From: Paracentrotus lividus
Lineage: Eukaryota; Echinodermata; Echinoidea; Camarodonta; Echinidae
Reading direction: 5' to 3'
DNA: 64,000 nt
Assembly: GCA_940671915.1 (NCBI GenBank)
Contig: CALNVZ010000174.1
Location: 21,086,485 to 21,150,484, forward strand
The notes under the pieces are model-generated. The model searched no databases. It had not been told where the DNA came from and saw only the letters and a program-made list of their open reading frames with translations. The position numbers and the translations under genes were made by a program. Shown here in pieces: positions 23,231-33,460 of the stretch (position 1 is the first letter of the stretch; every line of letters begins with the position of its first letter).

Positions 23231-24890
23231 GATTTGATTTTATTTTATTTGTCGAGTGTACATATATGAGATAATAGAAGAAACACCGACAAGGATAGCC
23301 CATGAAAGCCGAAAAGGCTTATTTACAATGGGGTCCTTTCTAGTGAAACATATAACATAATAATATGATAACAAAAATATAATAACTAAATGAATACATA
23401 CATATAACAACAAATAATGATATAAAAACATGTACAAATAGACCATTTTTTTTTTTTGCTAAATCTATAGCGAACCATTAATAACTGCAATATTAATATA
23501 TTCAAGCAAAATATACTTTAACATAATTTTGTTCTCTATAAAACAATGATTGATTGTGACTAAGCTGTTATCTGCATGTTGTGCTAATGATGCTTTTGAG
23601 TAGTTTCCTGTTTTAGGTGTTGCTTTAATGCACTCTTGAAAGTATAAAAATTCTTAATAGCTTTAACATGATTTGGAAGAGAATTCCAGCATTGGATACC
23701 ATTGAAATAAAAAGTGTTTCCTATATATCCTTCACGTTTTGGTAAAACAAAATTAAAATGACTATTCCTAGTTACGTGTTCATGGATATTTGAGACACGA
23801 GTGAAATTATTAGTTATATAATGGTCTAAAGTATCTGAGTAGAATATTTTATGCACATGGTGCAACACTAGTTGTTTAGACCTTTGATCTACATGGAGTA
23901 AACCTGCTTCTCCAAGTTCATTTCTACCGACATGTGTTCTTGGGCCTGAAACGTTAATGAATCTTACAACCTTATTCTGGATTATTCTTAGTTTTTTCTT
24001 ATCAGTCTTTCCCAGACTACTGAACCAAGCTGCATTGGCAAAGTCAAACAGACATTGCATTAAAGCAAAACATAGAATTCGTCTTGATTTTGTATTCATA
24101 CAAGCTTGGTATCTTTATAAAAATTTTAAACGAGAATTAGACTTTTTAGCAATTGAGTTCACTAATCCTGTCCATGATAAATCACTTGTTAAATCTATTC
24201 CTAAGTATTTTACTGAGTCTTTTCTTACAATCACCTGATTATTATAGGTTACCTTGAAATCATGTGCATGTTTCAACTTTCCCTTTGAACAAAATAAAAT
24301 ACTTTCTGTTTTCCCAACATGTAAACTAAGTTTATTGTCAGTCATCCACTTAATGCAATTTGCAAGTTCTGCACTAAGCTTTTCTCCAATCGTATTAGAG
24401 TTAGTGTCTGAGTACAGTCAAACGCTATCGTCAGCATATAAAAGTAATTTAGAACCGTTAACACAGGAACACATATCATTAATATAACACATAAAAAGGA
24501 TAGGGCCTAAAATGCTCCCCTGTGGAACTCCGCATTTAATAGGCAGGGAATCAGATAATACCTTCTGCATAGTTACCACTTGATGACGATTAGTTAAATA
24601 AGATTTAAACCATTTTACACATGAAGAATCCAATCCCATGACCTCTAATTTCTTTAAAAGTATGCTATGATTTACAGTATCAAAGGCTTTTTGTAAGTCC
24701 AGAAGAACCATTCCAACAAAGCTCCCTTGAGAAACTTGATCCCTAATAAAATCCGACAAATGTATTAAACAAGTTTCAGTGGAGTATCCGTTACGAAAAC
24801 CGGAGTGAAATTCATAAATTAAGTTTTTTTCTTGAAAGTATTTTTCTATTTGAGCGTGAACAGATCTTTCTGTTGGTTGGTTGTTTAGTT
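23231..24890 (-). pseudogene. 5'-truncated LINE (CR1/Jockey-type reverse transcriptase)
   Basis: Read leftward on the - strand. Reverse transcriptase blocks appear in order: SGFRNGYSTETCLI, VLLDLQKAFDTVNH, GVPQGSILGPILF (palm), LLYADDS (catalytic YADD) and the KYLGI-DLSW thumb segment. The carboxyl domain of this LINE group follows (WNSLPNHVKAIKNFYTFKSALKQ). Upstream endonuclease and the first RT blocks are missing: homology starts near 24880, joined to GGTTGGTTG repeats. The frame is broken by two in-frame stops (TGA after YADDSV near 24418; TAA near 24115) but has no frameshift, so it decayed recently. The 3' tail (about 23231-23260) is AAATAAAATCAAAAT-like instead of plain poly(A). CR1/L2/Jockey-group assignment rests on motif style. 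Confidence 0.85.
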
Positions 24891-24930
24891 TGAATAGATG
24901 ATCGACTGGTTGATAGGACAATGCCCTGTG

Positions 24931-25159
24931 ACATAAAGACTTACGATCGATGAAAAGTTACGATTGATTTTGATTTATTAAGATCTCGGTAGCCTATTTG
25001 GCATGCAGATACAATCGTGGATTAGGGTTAGGATATGATTTAGATCAGGGTTAGGGCTAGAGTTAGGATTAAGATCATTAATTTTGGGGAAACCTGTCCA
25101 TGATAAGGCTACCGAAATGAAATCGATCGTAACTTTTATTCCATCGTAAGTCTTTATGT
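24931..25159. mobile_element. MITE with ACATAAAGACTTACGAT ends and telomere-like loop
   Basis: Left ACATAAAGACTTACGATCGA and right inverse CGTAAGTCTTTATGT. The arms match for about 60 bases, including CGGTAGCC. The loop (about 25020-25076) holds ATTAGGGTTAGG and CAGGGTTAGGGCTAGAGTTAGG, a broken TTAGGG-type array. Confidence 0.7.
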
Positions 25160-25600
25160 TAATACAAGGTACTGTTGGTAGATTGGTTGGTTGGTAGAAG
25201 GCTTGGAAGTTTAGGTCAATGATTAGATGTGTGGATTACTGGTCAAAATTTTAATATGTTGAATGGTAAAGTAATTGGTTTCAGTGGCGGATCCAGGCGG
25301 AGGCGCTGGGGACGTCCCCCAATATAATTCAAAAAACAAGAATTGACTGTTCATGTTAAAAGAAAAAAAAATCCCATTTCCTAATCCTGGATCCACCACT
25401 GGGTTGGTTTGATTGTTAGTTGGTTGAGTGGTTGTAGTTCGTTTGGTTGAATGACAGTAGTGTGTTGTTTGCTTGTTTTTTTGTTTGTTTGTTGTTTTGT
25501 TTGTTGTTTTGTTTTTTTTGGTATGTTGATTGCTCTTTAGGCTGATGAGATGGATGATTATAATGATTGGAATATTTCTTCTGGTCATCGTTGGTTAAAG
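25160..25600. repeat. degenerate GGTTGGTT/GTTTGTTT low-complexity region
   Basis: Continuation of the GGTTG-rich region at 22501-23076, with GTTTGTTTG runs at about 25470-25520. It contains the hAT-like MITE at 25282-25401. The - strand open frame here is low complexity and is not called. Confidence 0.5.
25282..25401. mobile_element. hAT-like MITE, 120 bases
   Basis: Ends CAGTGGCGGATCCAGG and CCTGGATCCACCACTG are near-perfect inverses. CAGTGGCGGATCCAG is a widespread hAT-type MITE end in animals (from memory). No clear 8-base target duplication is visible because the flank itself is repetitive. Confidence 0.75.
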
Positions 25601-25626
25601 GCGAATGGATGAACTACCACTTCTGA

Positions 25627-25738
25627 GACCGCTGGAACTGAATAGCCATCCAAAGATAGCGTGCACATTCAGACGTCCGCATGACCGCTGGAACTGAATA
25701 GCCATCCAAAGATAGCGTGCACATTCAGACGTCCGCAG
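25627..25738. repeat. 56-base tandem duplication
   Basis: The unit starting GACCGCTGGAACTGAATAG at 25627 repeats exactly from 25683, differing only at the last base. A further short partial unit (GCATGAC) follows. Confidence 0.95.
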
Positions 25739-26042
25739 GCATGACAGGTAAAGTAACTACTAAATGCAACGTAATTTTCTTCTATGGCCGATTGATATGC
25801 GAAACTTCCCTTTATCAAGTGATTAACACTTTGATCAATCATTTAACAAGATTCTTAATTTGTGGAATATTCTTTTCTTAACCTGTTTAAACTAAATTTC
25901 GAAAGGACTCACGAGACACCTTCACATCGTGTTATATGTTTTCGTGAATTATTTCGAAAAGAAATCATTGAAACGCTTTCCTTCCCAGAAATATTTGCAA
26001 AATGTCTAAGAGGGCTAGGGCAAAAGCAACGACTTTCTGTAA

Positions 26043-26362
26043 TGCTTGCGTCACAGTGTCCTAAAGTTGAGTAACGATGGACACACGAATGTTGATATAT
26101 TAGGGTTCGCGGGAAGTCAGCCGATGCCTACAGAAGGTAATACAAGATTGCGACTTTCTATTCTTTAGCGGGATGACGCTTTGTATTTTTATGTAATATC
26201 CCACAGATGAATAGCATTCTTTACAGATTTATGCCGGTGCGAAGGACACACGAATGGTACACGAATGGCCCGCTGATTTCGTGATCAGAGCAATTAAATT
26301 AAAAAATTTCCATGACCGTGGGTCCATCCTTGCTCAATTTCGGGAAAGTGCGATTCGGGCTT
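26043..26362. mobile_element. MITE family B, copy 2
   Basis: Left TGCTTGCGTCACAGTGTCC with AAAGTTGAGTAACGATGGACAC; right TGCTCAATTTCGGGAAAGTG with CGGGCTT. Same family as 18759-18994, with more substitutions. Confidence 0.6.
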
Positions 26363-26631
26363 GACAATACTATACGATGACTACACGATGACATTGAGAG
26401 GGCGTCAAGAAGTCGTGTGCCTTCGCATTGTCTTCGTAGGGCAAAAATGCCCGATGCTACGATGCTCTAACAAAGTGAACCTTCGCATAGTCCATCGGGA
26501 TTTCTTTTTTTTTTTTTTTTTTTTTTTTTGGTTGCCAAAGATTTTGCCGATGCATCGGAAGTTGCTGCCGAAGCCTAAAAAAACTCCACCGATGGTCATG
26601 TTTTTTTTTTTTTTATAAAGTTGCAAAGAAT

Positions 26632-28436
26632 GTAGGGGAGACCGGGGATGGAAGTTACACGGGTCAGTTGTTACAGTTCTCAGTTTGCTAAATTGGAACA
26701 AGAGAGTTCGTGCTAACTGGATTCTATATACAGCCTACACATAGCTGTGATGAACTGAGGTTTCTCCGTTGTTTTATTAAAAAATAAATCAACAAAAACC
26801 ATTTTTAACAGTTCCAAGTGAATTTTTGACAAAAATTAAAATTTGCAATAGTTCTTACAACTGAAGGCACATGATGATAGTCTGGTATTGTGAATATAGT
26901 ACATGTATGTCATTAATATACCCCTGAGCCATGCCCTGTAATTCTACCTAATGGCTTTGCTACAGTTGATTTTATGTGTAAAATCACCCATGGGGTAGGT
27001 TGTTACAACAACCTACCCCATGTCGATGTAACAACCTACCCCCAATTACATTACACATGTAAAGTAATTTTGTTTCAATTTTCTGGTGTTAATATTTTGA
27101 TATTTCTATTATTACTTTAGTCTATTCTAGAGCTCTACTTGATCTACTGTTAACGTAACCAAGAAACTGGAAAGTTGAAAAAGAAGTATGGTATAAGAGA
27201 TTTACACATTGTGAAATTACCCCGTATGTTTACATAGGGTAGATGTAGGGAATACCGGCCACTTAAGCTCATTTGCTTAATTAGCACATGAAAACAATAA
27301 AATCACAAAAGAAAAAGATTCTCATTGCTTAGCTACGTCATTCAACTTTATTTTCCAAAAAAAATTGAGGTAATCAAATATTTGTTGAGGCAGTTATATG
27401 CAAATAATGACGTCATCGTAAATTATCCGGCATTCCCTACAGTGTGGGAAATACCGGACAGTATGTTTTTACCCTTTTTTTTGTATAAAGATCTGTCTGG
27501 AAGCACTGATTCGAATGTAAACCATCAACTTAACATGTATGTATTGATTTTTTATAACATTATTCATTTTTAGAAGATTATATGCATTTTACTACAAAAT
27601 TTCAAAACACTCAGAATAACTTTATATCTCATGTAGATCATGACATATCACAATATTAATAAAGAGAAATAGACATATCAAAATTGTCAAACAATTTAAT
27701 AAATAAATATAATACATCATAATATATGCAACTTACTATTTGATCTAAATGCTCAGCAACTCAACCCGGAAGTAAAACAAACAACCGTCCATGTGGTGTC
27801 CGGTATTCCCTACACAGTACACAGGCTTTGTACAGTGCAAACACTCCATACACGTTTGGCCCACCCTCCACACATGTCCATAATGCATGAAATAGAGGTC
27901 ATGCCCCAATTCTATTTTTATACCATCACATTCTCTAAAATGTCTATTTTTACATCAGGCCATTTTTCAGGCTGCAAATTTTCCTACCTTGACAGATTGT
28001 GGTAGTTTTCTCGGAGATTTCTCACTTGTTGTTGTCGAATACGGCATTCAACCTTCCCAGACAGACCACCTGACCAATATATGCCGGTATTTCAACTCAG
28101 TTGATCTTATGTTGGCAGCTAGGGCTGGACATGTGGTGACCGTCCGATATTCCCTACTGTCCGGTATTCCCTACATCTACCCTATAGTAACAATCTACCC
28201 CGTATGGTGTAACAACTTACCCCGTATACGGGGTAGGTTGTTACAAAAAAAAATGTCTTCATTAATTAAGCTGTAGTTAATTAGTGTTTACATGTTTTCA
28301 AGTTCTATGTGCCTCAGGTTCTAGCCAACATAATAGGCTAACTATACAGACCCAAAATGGTGTGTGTGAGTACTTTCATTAGAATTATCTGGCCCAAAAT
28401 GTGAATTCTCTAACGTCCATCCCCGGTCTCCCCTAC
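26632..28436. mobile_element. DNA element with GTAGGGGAGACCGGGGATGG ends
   Basis: A 21-base terminal inverted repeat is perfect at both ends (26632-26652 and 28416-28436). Subterminal motifs GGGGTAGGTTGTTAC occur many times in both directions (26994-27043 and 28187-28243). No transposase frame remains. A second element (27235-28185) is inserted in it. Family B MITE sequence flanks it on the right (28455-28557). Confidence 0.8.
27235..28185. mobile_element. nested DNA element with GATGTAGGGAATACCGG ends
   Basis: A terminal inverted repeat of about 25 bases (ATAGGGTAGATGTAGGGAAT at left, its inverse at right) with internal copies of CCGGTATTCCCTAC in both directions near 27428, 27449, 27798 and 28142. 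The + strand open frames inside are short and resemble no known protein. Confidence 0.75.
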
Positions 28437-28454
28437 TTTGAACAATGCTAAAAT

Positions 28455-28557
28455 ATCCCGATGGTGCCCGATGCTTTCGTGATCAGAGCAAAATTTGAAA
28501 TTTTCCATGTTCGTGTGTCCATCTTTGCTCAACTTCGGGACTGTGTGACGCGGGCTT
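28455..28557. mobile_element. MITE family B, right-end fragment
   Basis: CCCGATGCTTTCGTGATCAG ... CAACTTCGGGACTGTGTGACGCGGGCTT matches the right half of 18759-18994. The left half is missing or displaced by the element at 26632-28436. Confidence 0.6.
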
Positions 28558-28930
28558 TATCAAACTGTTTGGTGATGAATAAAATATTGTCCAGGATAGG
28601 CGAAGCGATCCACGAGGCCCATTTTTTAAAATCGTGTTCTTTTATCTGCAGACAGGCTAATGAAAGAAAATACTATATGAGAAAAATCAACCACGAGGGA
28701 AAATTCTCGGTCTCGTGGACCCTCCCCAGAATGAACCATGTGTTTACAAAAGTATTGGAAACAAGTGTAACAATCAATTTAAAAAAAACCCAACTCTATA
28801 TCATTGGCAGCTATTTCGTAAACGATATATTTAGCCAGGGATATACACTATGTTTGTTTGGCGGTCATATTCCAGTAAGATATTTTATTTGCTTTAGTGA
28901 ATTGCTTATTCCTACCTATAGCTCAATGAT
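28558..28930. other. intergenic, nothing recognised
   Basis: An open frame of 182 residues (28461-29009 +) starts in MITE sequence and ends in the next repeat; no protein family is recognisable. Confidence 0.35.
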
Positions 28931-29449
28931 ACACTCTAAAAACTTAAGTGCTGTTTTTAGCTCTTCAAGGGCTGAAAACAGCACTTGTTTGCATAGTGAC
29001 TGCACTTAAAGTGCTGTTTTAGCACTTTCACGTGAGCTGAACTTCCAGCAAAAATGGGCAAAAACGGCATGGCTTCGTTGGGATTCGAACCTGGGTCCCC
29101 TAACGTGCTGACGAGCACGTTAGACCAATTCACATCTCACGGTTGCTAGCAGATCATATTGTTGCATGATGAACTTTCTTCGAATTTGCCATAATCATCT
29201 ACTATGCTGTCATAATTAAATCCAGTTAGCGAGATCTCCGTTGGTCTATTGGTAACGTCAGCTGTACTCTTCCATGTCTAGGTGAACCCGGTTCGAATCC
29301 CATACCGACCATGAAAATTTTTTGTTGATAAATTAGCACTAGGGTAAGTGCTAGAACAGCACTTCAGGTGCTGATTTAGCACTTCATTAGCACTTCAAGT
29401 GCAGTCACTATACGAGCACCCATAAATTAGCACTTCAGTTTTTAGAATG
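28931..29449. mobile_element. inverted-repeat element with two tRNA-like modules, copy 1
   Basis: Ends ACACTCTAAAAACT and AGTTTTTAGAATG, with subterminal arrays of AAGTGCTGTTTTAGCACTT type. Inside, two tRNA-like segments point away from each other. The left one is on the - strand (TTGGTCTAACGTGC ... GGTTCGAATCCCAACGAAG); the right one is on the + strand (GTTGGTCTATTGGTAACG ... CCCGGTTCGAATCCC). Both keep an A-box-like block and an intact B box, but neither folds into a sound acceptor or T stem, so they are not tRNA genes. Confidence 0.8.
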
Positions 29450-29596
29450 CAGGATCAAGTTGTTTTTAATTTGTTTGATTTTTTTTTCCCGTTTTCAATT
29501 GTTAAGGGAAATGTGTTAATACATGTAGTCCGTATTGGCTGCACTTTGAATACTGATTCAACCTTGTGCCACATAGGATACCACTTTGTCGCTATA

Positions 29597-30271
29597 CAAT
29601 GTGTCTCAGAAAGAACTATACACTTTTTAAACGCCTACCAAATAAGAAATGTATGGTTGTTGGGGGAAAGATTCATATGTAGAAAAAGCTCATATCCTCA
29701 ACTATTATTTTACACCAAAAAGTCCGAAAATGATGCATGCTTCAATGAGCAATGCCCACATTTGTGAAGGACACAAAAACGATGATGCGCACGAATTCGC
29801 TATGTATTTACCACCTGCCTATGGCACGCCATGAGGGATCAAAAGCAATAATGGCGTGAATCTGCTAACAAAGACAAAATAAACCAAAATTCAGAAATAA
29901 ACATCGTTATTATGCAAAATTTACTTGACAACCTTTTTTTTTCATATTATTAATGTTGTTTTTTTTTTTGCGTTTTGGTTTATTTTGTCTTTTTTAGCCG
30001 ATTCACGCCATAAACTTAAGTTACAAAAGTTCTTAAGGGCTGATTTTGCCCAAACTTGGTACAAGGCAATTTTTACGCTTGTTTTTTTTTAAAGCCCAAA
30101 TGCTCAGTCCTCTGTCACAGCACAGGTATAAGTTCGCTATCATTCAGTGAAATATCTTAGTAAGTTACTTTTATTCTGAAATAAATATAAAGGTCATACA
30201 AGTTATTAATTTTTTTTTAATAATGAGGCTCTGAAAATTTAGTTTACTTTTTTGTTTCCTAGGACGCACTG
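29597..30271. mobile_element. palindromic mariner-type MITE, family A copy 2
   Basis: Left CAATGTGTCTCAGAAAGAAC after TA; right CTAGGACGCACTG before TA. Body as in 12841-13521 (CTCATATCCTCAACTAT, GTATTTACCACC). The overlapping open frames at 29447-29834 are repeat-derived. Confidence 0.75.
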
Positions 30272-30283
30272 TATTGTAGCTAT

Positions 30284-30835
30284 ACACTATAAAAACGGAA
30301 ATGCTCTTTTTTAGCAATTCCGGGGCTGAAATCAGCACTTATTAATAGCTTGTATAGTGACTGCACTCAAAGTGCTGTTTAACTGCAATCAAAATGCTGT
30401 TTTAGCACGTTCACGTGAGCTGAACTTTCAGCAAAAATGGGCAAAAATGGCGTGACTTCGTTAGGATTCGAACCTGGGTCCCCTGGATGAGAAGCGCTTA
30501 CAAGCACGTTAGACCAATTCACATCTCACGATTGGTAGCAGATCACATTGTTTCATGATGAACTTTCTTCAAAGTTGCCATAATTATCTACTATGCTTTC
30601 ATAATTCAAGCAAGTTAGGGAGATCTCCGTTGGTCTATTGGTAACGTCAGCGGTACTCTTCCGTGTCTAGGTGAACCTGGTTCGAATCCCATACCGACCT
30701 TGAACATTTTTTTGGGGGGGGGGATAAATTAGCACTTGTGTAAGTGCTAAAACAGCACTTCAGGTGCTGATTTAGCTCTTTAATTGCAGTCACTATACGA
30801 GCACCCATAAATTAGCACTTCAGTTTTCAGAGTGT
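30284..30835. mobile_element. inverted-repeat element with two tRNA-like modules, copy 2
   Basis: Ends ACACTATAAAAACGGAA and CAGTTTTCAGAGTGT. Same order as copy 1: the - strand module with TTCGAACC near 30466, the + strand module with GGTTCGAATCCC near 30680, and GCACTT-type subterminal repeats. Separated from copy 1 by the family A MITE. Confidence 0.8.
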
Positions 30836-31008
30836 ACCCTACGCAATGTTGCACCAAATATGCACCCAAATAAAGTTGCAGATTTGCACCTTGGGGTACA
30901 AAATTGAACCATCTAAATGCATTATTGAAATTAATGGGTATTGTAGGAGCAAAATTGCCCCTTAAATGGTATAGATTTCGGGACAGATCTGTGCGCCCTT
31001 TATTTCTT

Positions 31009-31809
31009 ACACTCTAAAAACTGAAGTGCTAATTTATGGGTGCTCGTATAGTGACTGCACTTGAAGTGCTAAATCAGCACCTGAAGTGCTGTTTTAGCAC
31101 TTACCCAAGTGCTAATTTATCAACAAAAAATGTTCATGGTCGGTATGGGATTCGAACCGGGTTCACCTAGATATGGAGGAGTACCGCTGACGTTACCAAT
31201 AGACCAACGGAGATCTCGCTAACTGGATTTAATTATGACAGCATAGTAGATGATTATGGCAAATTTTAAGAAAGTTCATCATGCAACAATATGATCTACT
31301 AGCAACCGTGAGATGTGAATTGGTCTAACGTGCTCGTCAGCGCTTCTCATGCATGGGACCCAGGTTCGAATCCCAACGAAGTTTCTTTCACGTGAGCTGA
31401 CCTTTCAGCAAAAATGGGCATAAACGGCGTGACATCGTTGGGATTCGAATCTGGGTCCCCTGCATGAGAAGCGCTGACGAGCACGTTAGACCAATTCACA
31501 TCTCACGATTGCTTGCAGCTCATATTGTTGCATGATGAACTTTCTTCAAATTTGCCATAATCATCTACTATGCTGTCATAATTAAATCCAGTAAGCGAGA
31601 TCTCCGTTGGTCTATTGGTAACGGTCAGCGGTACTCTTCCATGTCTAGGTGGAACCCGGTTCGAATCCCATACCGACATTGAAATTTTTTGTTGTTGGTA
31701 AACTAACACTTGGGCAAGTGCTAAAATAGCACTTCAGGTGCTGATATAGCACTTCAAGTGCAGTCACTATACGAGCACCCAGAAATTAGCACTTCAGTTT
31801 TTAGAGTGT
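31009..31809. mobile_element. inverted-repeat element with tRNA-like modules, copy 3 (head-to-head chimera)
   Basis: A reversed half-element (31009-31385) is fused to a forward half-element with its - strand module (31386-31809). The arms are therefore about 350 bases, and four tRNA-like modules with B boxes (TTCGAA near 31155, 31366, 31446 and 31664) are present. Ends ACACTCTAAAAACTGAAGTG and CACTTCAGTTTTTAGAGTGT are perfect inverses. The short - strand open frame at 31503-31709 is repeat-derived. Confidence 0.8.
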
Positions 31810-32049
31810 AGAGTGTACATTTCGAATCATAAAAGAAGTTAATACATTATGATAATATGCTTTAATTTAGATGTAAACAAAATCTTAATTGAATTTGTAT
31901 AAAGCTTCCATCGAAGTGTTAAAAATGCGCAGAATGCTGTATTCACAACTGTTAAATAAAACCAATCTTATCGTATCTTTAATACAGTGTTTATCATATT
32001 ACAATTACCTGAACTTCGTCCAATAAACCGTGCAAAGGAAAACGTTAAT

Positions 32050-32052
<3 letters not shown>

Positions 32053-32098
<46 letters not shown>

Positions 32099-32109
32099 GG
32101 GGGGGGGGG
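32053..32109. repeat. T45 run followed by G12
   Basis: A homopolymer T run is immediately followed by a G run. Such long runs are prone to length error in assemblies. Confidence 0.85.
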
Positions 32110-32259
32110 AAATTGTTTTGAGGAAGTATGCTTTAATCCGTCATTTCTTATTCTTTTCAACTTCAAGTACATCAATTATGGATTGCATATCATTTGTGTA
32201 GTCTCAATCGTACACTTTCTTTTCCCCAACACACTTGTCATGAGACGGAATTGGGACTA

Positions 32260-32465
32260 CTTTGAGACAGTTTTAAAACGTGTCGCGGAGATGTCTCGCG
32301 ACGGGAAAAAAAAGGATAAAATACGTTTCCGCGATTGAAAAAAAAATGGTATCCGAGACGTCTCCGTGCCTGAAAGAAAGTTTCGGAGACTTCTCTGAGT
32401 GTCCGAGTTGCAGAGACGTCGTGACGTCTCTGCAACTCGGACGACGCCGACCGACCGCCCACGCG
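32260..32465. repeat. GC-rich patch with GAGACGTCTC motifs and a perfect hairpin
   Basis: In strongly AT-rich surroundings, this patch repeats CGGAGATGTCTC, CCGAGACGTCTCCG and AGAGACGTC. At 32401-32442 a perfect 20-base inverted repeat (GTCCGAGTTGCAGAGACGTC and its complement) is separated by only GT. Short frames on both strands are by-products. Confidence 0.75.
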
Positions 32466-33130
32466 TCGGTGCAAAGTGAGAAACCTCAATGAGATTAATA
32501 AAATATACTGCTGTATCATAGTGTTTCCATATCTCCAGGGTAACCACGTACATTCCACACATTGTGGTTTCTTGTTTTATGGTGGAGCTCAACTTTACCT
32601 CTGTTTACTATGACGTAAGACGGCTCTCATTTACAAATACCAATACAGATGCGCATTGAAGAGTCCCGTGGCCCCGTGAACTCTTCTTTGATACCAATAT
32701 ATCCTATAGTCATACATCTAAAGACATTCCTTTCAATGTGCTTTTTATTTTATTTTGTTTATATTTATTTTTTCACATTGAAAGTGATTTAATTTACATT
32801 AACACAATATGTGTTGGTGTGTGGCGTAGTTCCCTTTATGGAATACAACATTTTCGTTTACATATTTCATCAAATGTTTCTGTTCGTAATATTCAGCTGA
32901 ACGAGTTCATGCTTTCTGTATTCTACTGACAAGGTGGCCATCTAGTGAAAACAAAAGACATACTAGTAACTCTAATCTTTCACGAACACGAATTTTCTTG
33001 TTTTGTGGGACAATACAAAAGGTAATTGGATGCACGGAATATTCATATTAAAATCAAAACACTAAAGGATGAAAGCCGATGCTTGTTCCATATATAGCTT
33101 TTCGCTGAAAGCAGGTGATAGACTTGAAAT
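32466..33130. other. intergenic, nothing recognised
   Basis: AT-rich; no exon or repeat supported. Confidence 0.35.
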
Positions 33131-33134
33131 AAAC

Positions 33135-33178
33135 ATTGGTTGACGTCATCGAGTTGCCACGCCCATTGTTATACGTCA
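33135..33178. promoter_or_regulatory. cluster of CCAAT, CRE and GC/CACC-box-like sites
   Basis: Within 44 bases: ATTGG (inverse CCAAT, 33135-33139), a perfect cAMP-response palindrome TGACGTCA (33141-33148), GCCACGCCC (33156-33163) and a half CRE TACGTCA (33172-33178). No transcript start or exon can be assigned to it. The density of promoter-type motifs is the only evidence. Confidence 0.3.
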
Positions 33179-33371
33179 TACTTCCGTTGCTGAGGTTCTC
33201 CAACGTCAAAGAATCGCATTTCCCCGCCCCTTTCACTCATCGTATACTTGAAAACACGCCCTCCTATATTGAATTTATGTCTGTCGTCTTTTCTTGATAA
33301 ACCATATTCAAGTAGGTGACGATTCAAATACTGACGTATAAAGTCAGGTTTCCTTCTCAATTTACTCTACA

Positions 33372-33460
33372 CCCCCCCCCCCCCCCCCCCCACCTTCCAT
33401 TTCTCTCTCTCTTTCTCTCTCCCTCCCTCCTTCTCTTTCTCTCTCCCTATTGCTGATCAC
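33372..33460. repeat. C run followed by CT-rich tract
   Basis: About 20 C followed by CTCTCTCTTTCTCTCTCCCTCCCTC. Simple repeat. Confidence 0.9.

Noticed and set aside
28461-29009. 182-residue open frame, the longest in the window
   Set aside because: It starts inside a MITE end and finishes inside the tRNA-module element; no recognisable protein features.
29270-29310. possible tRNA gene at GGTTCGAATCCC
   Set aside because: T stem mismatched and no acceptor stem; the block repeats in every copy of the inverted-repeat element.
33169-33360. 63-residue charged - strand open frame near the CRE cluster
   Set aside because: No splice signals or family match by eye; length within chance for this region.
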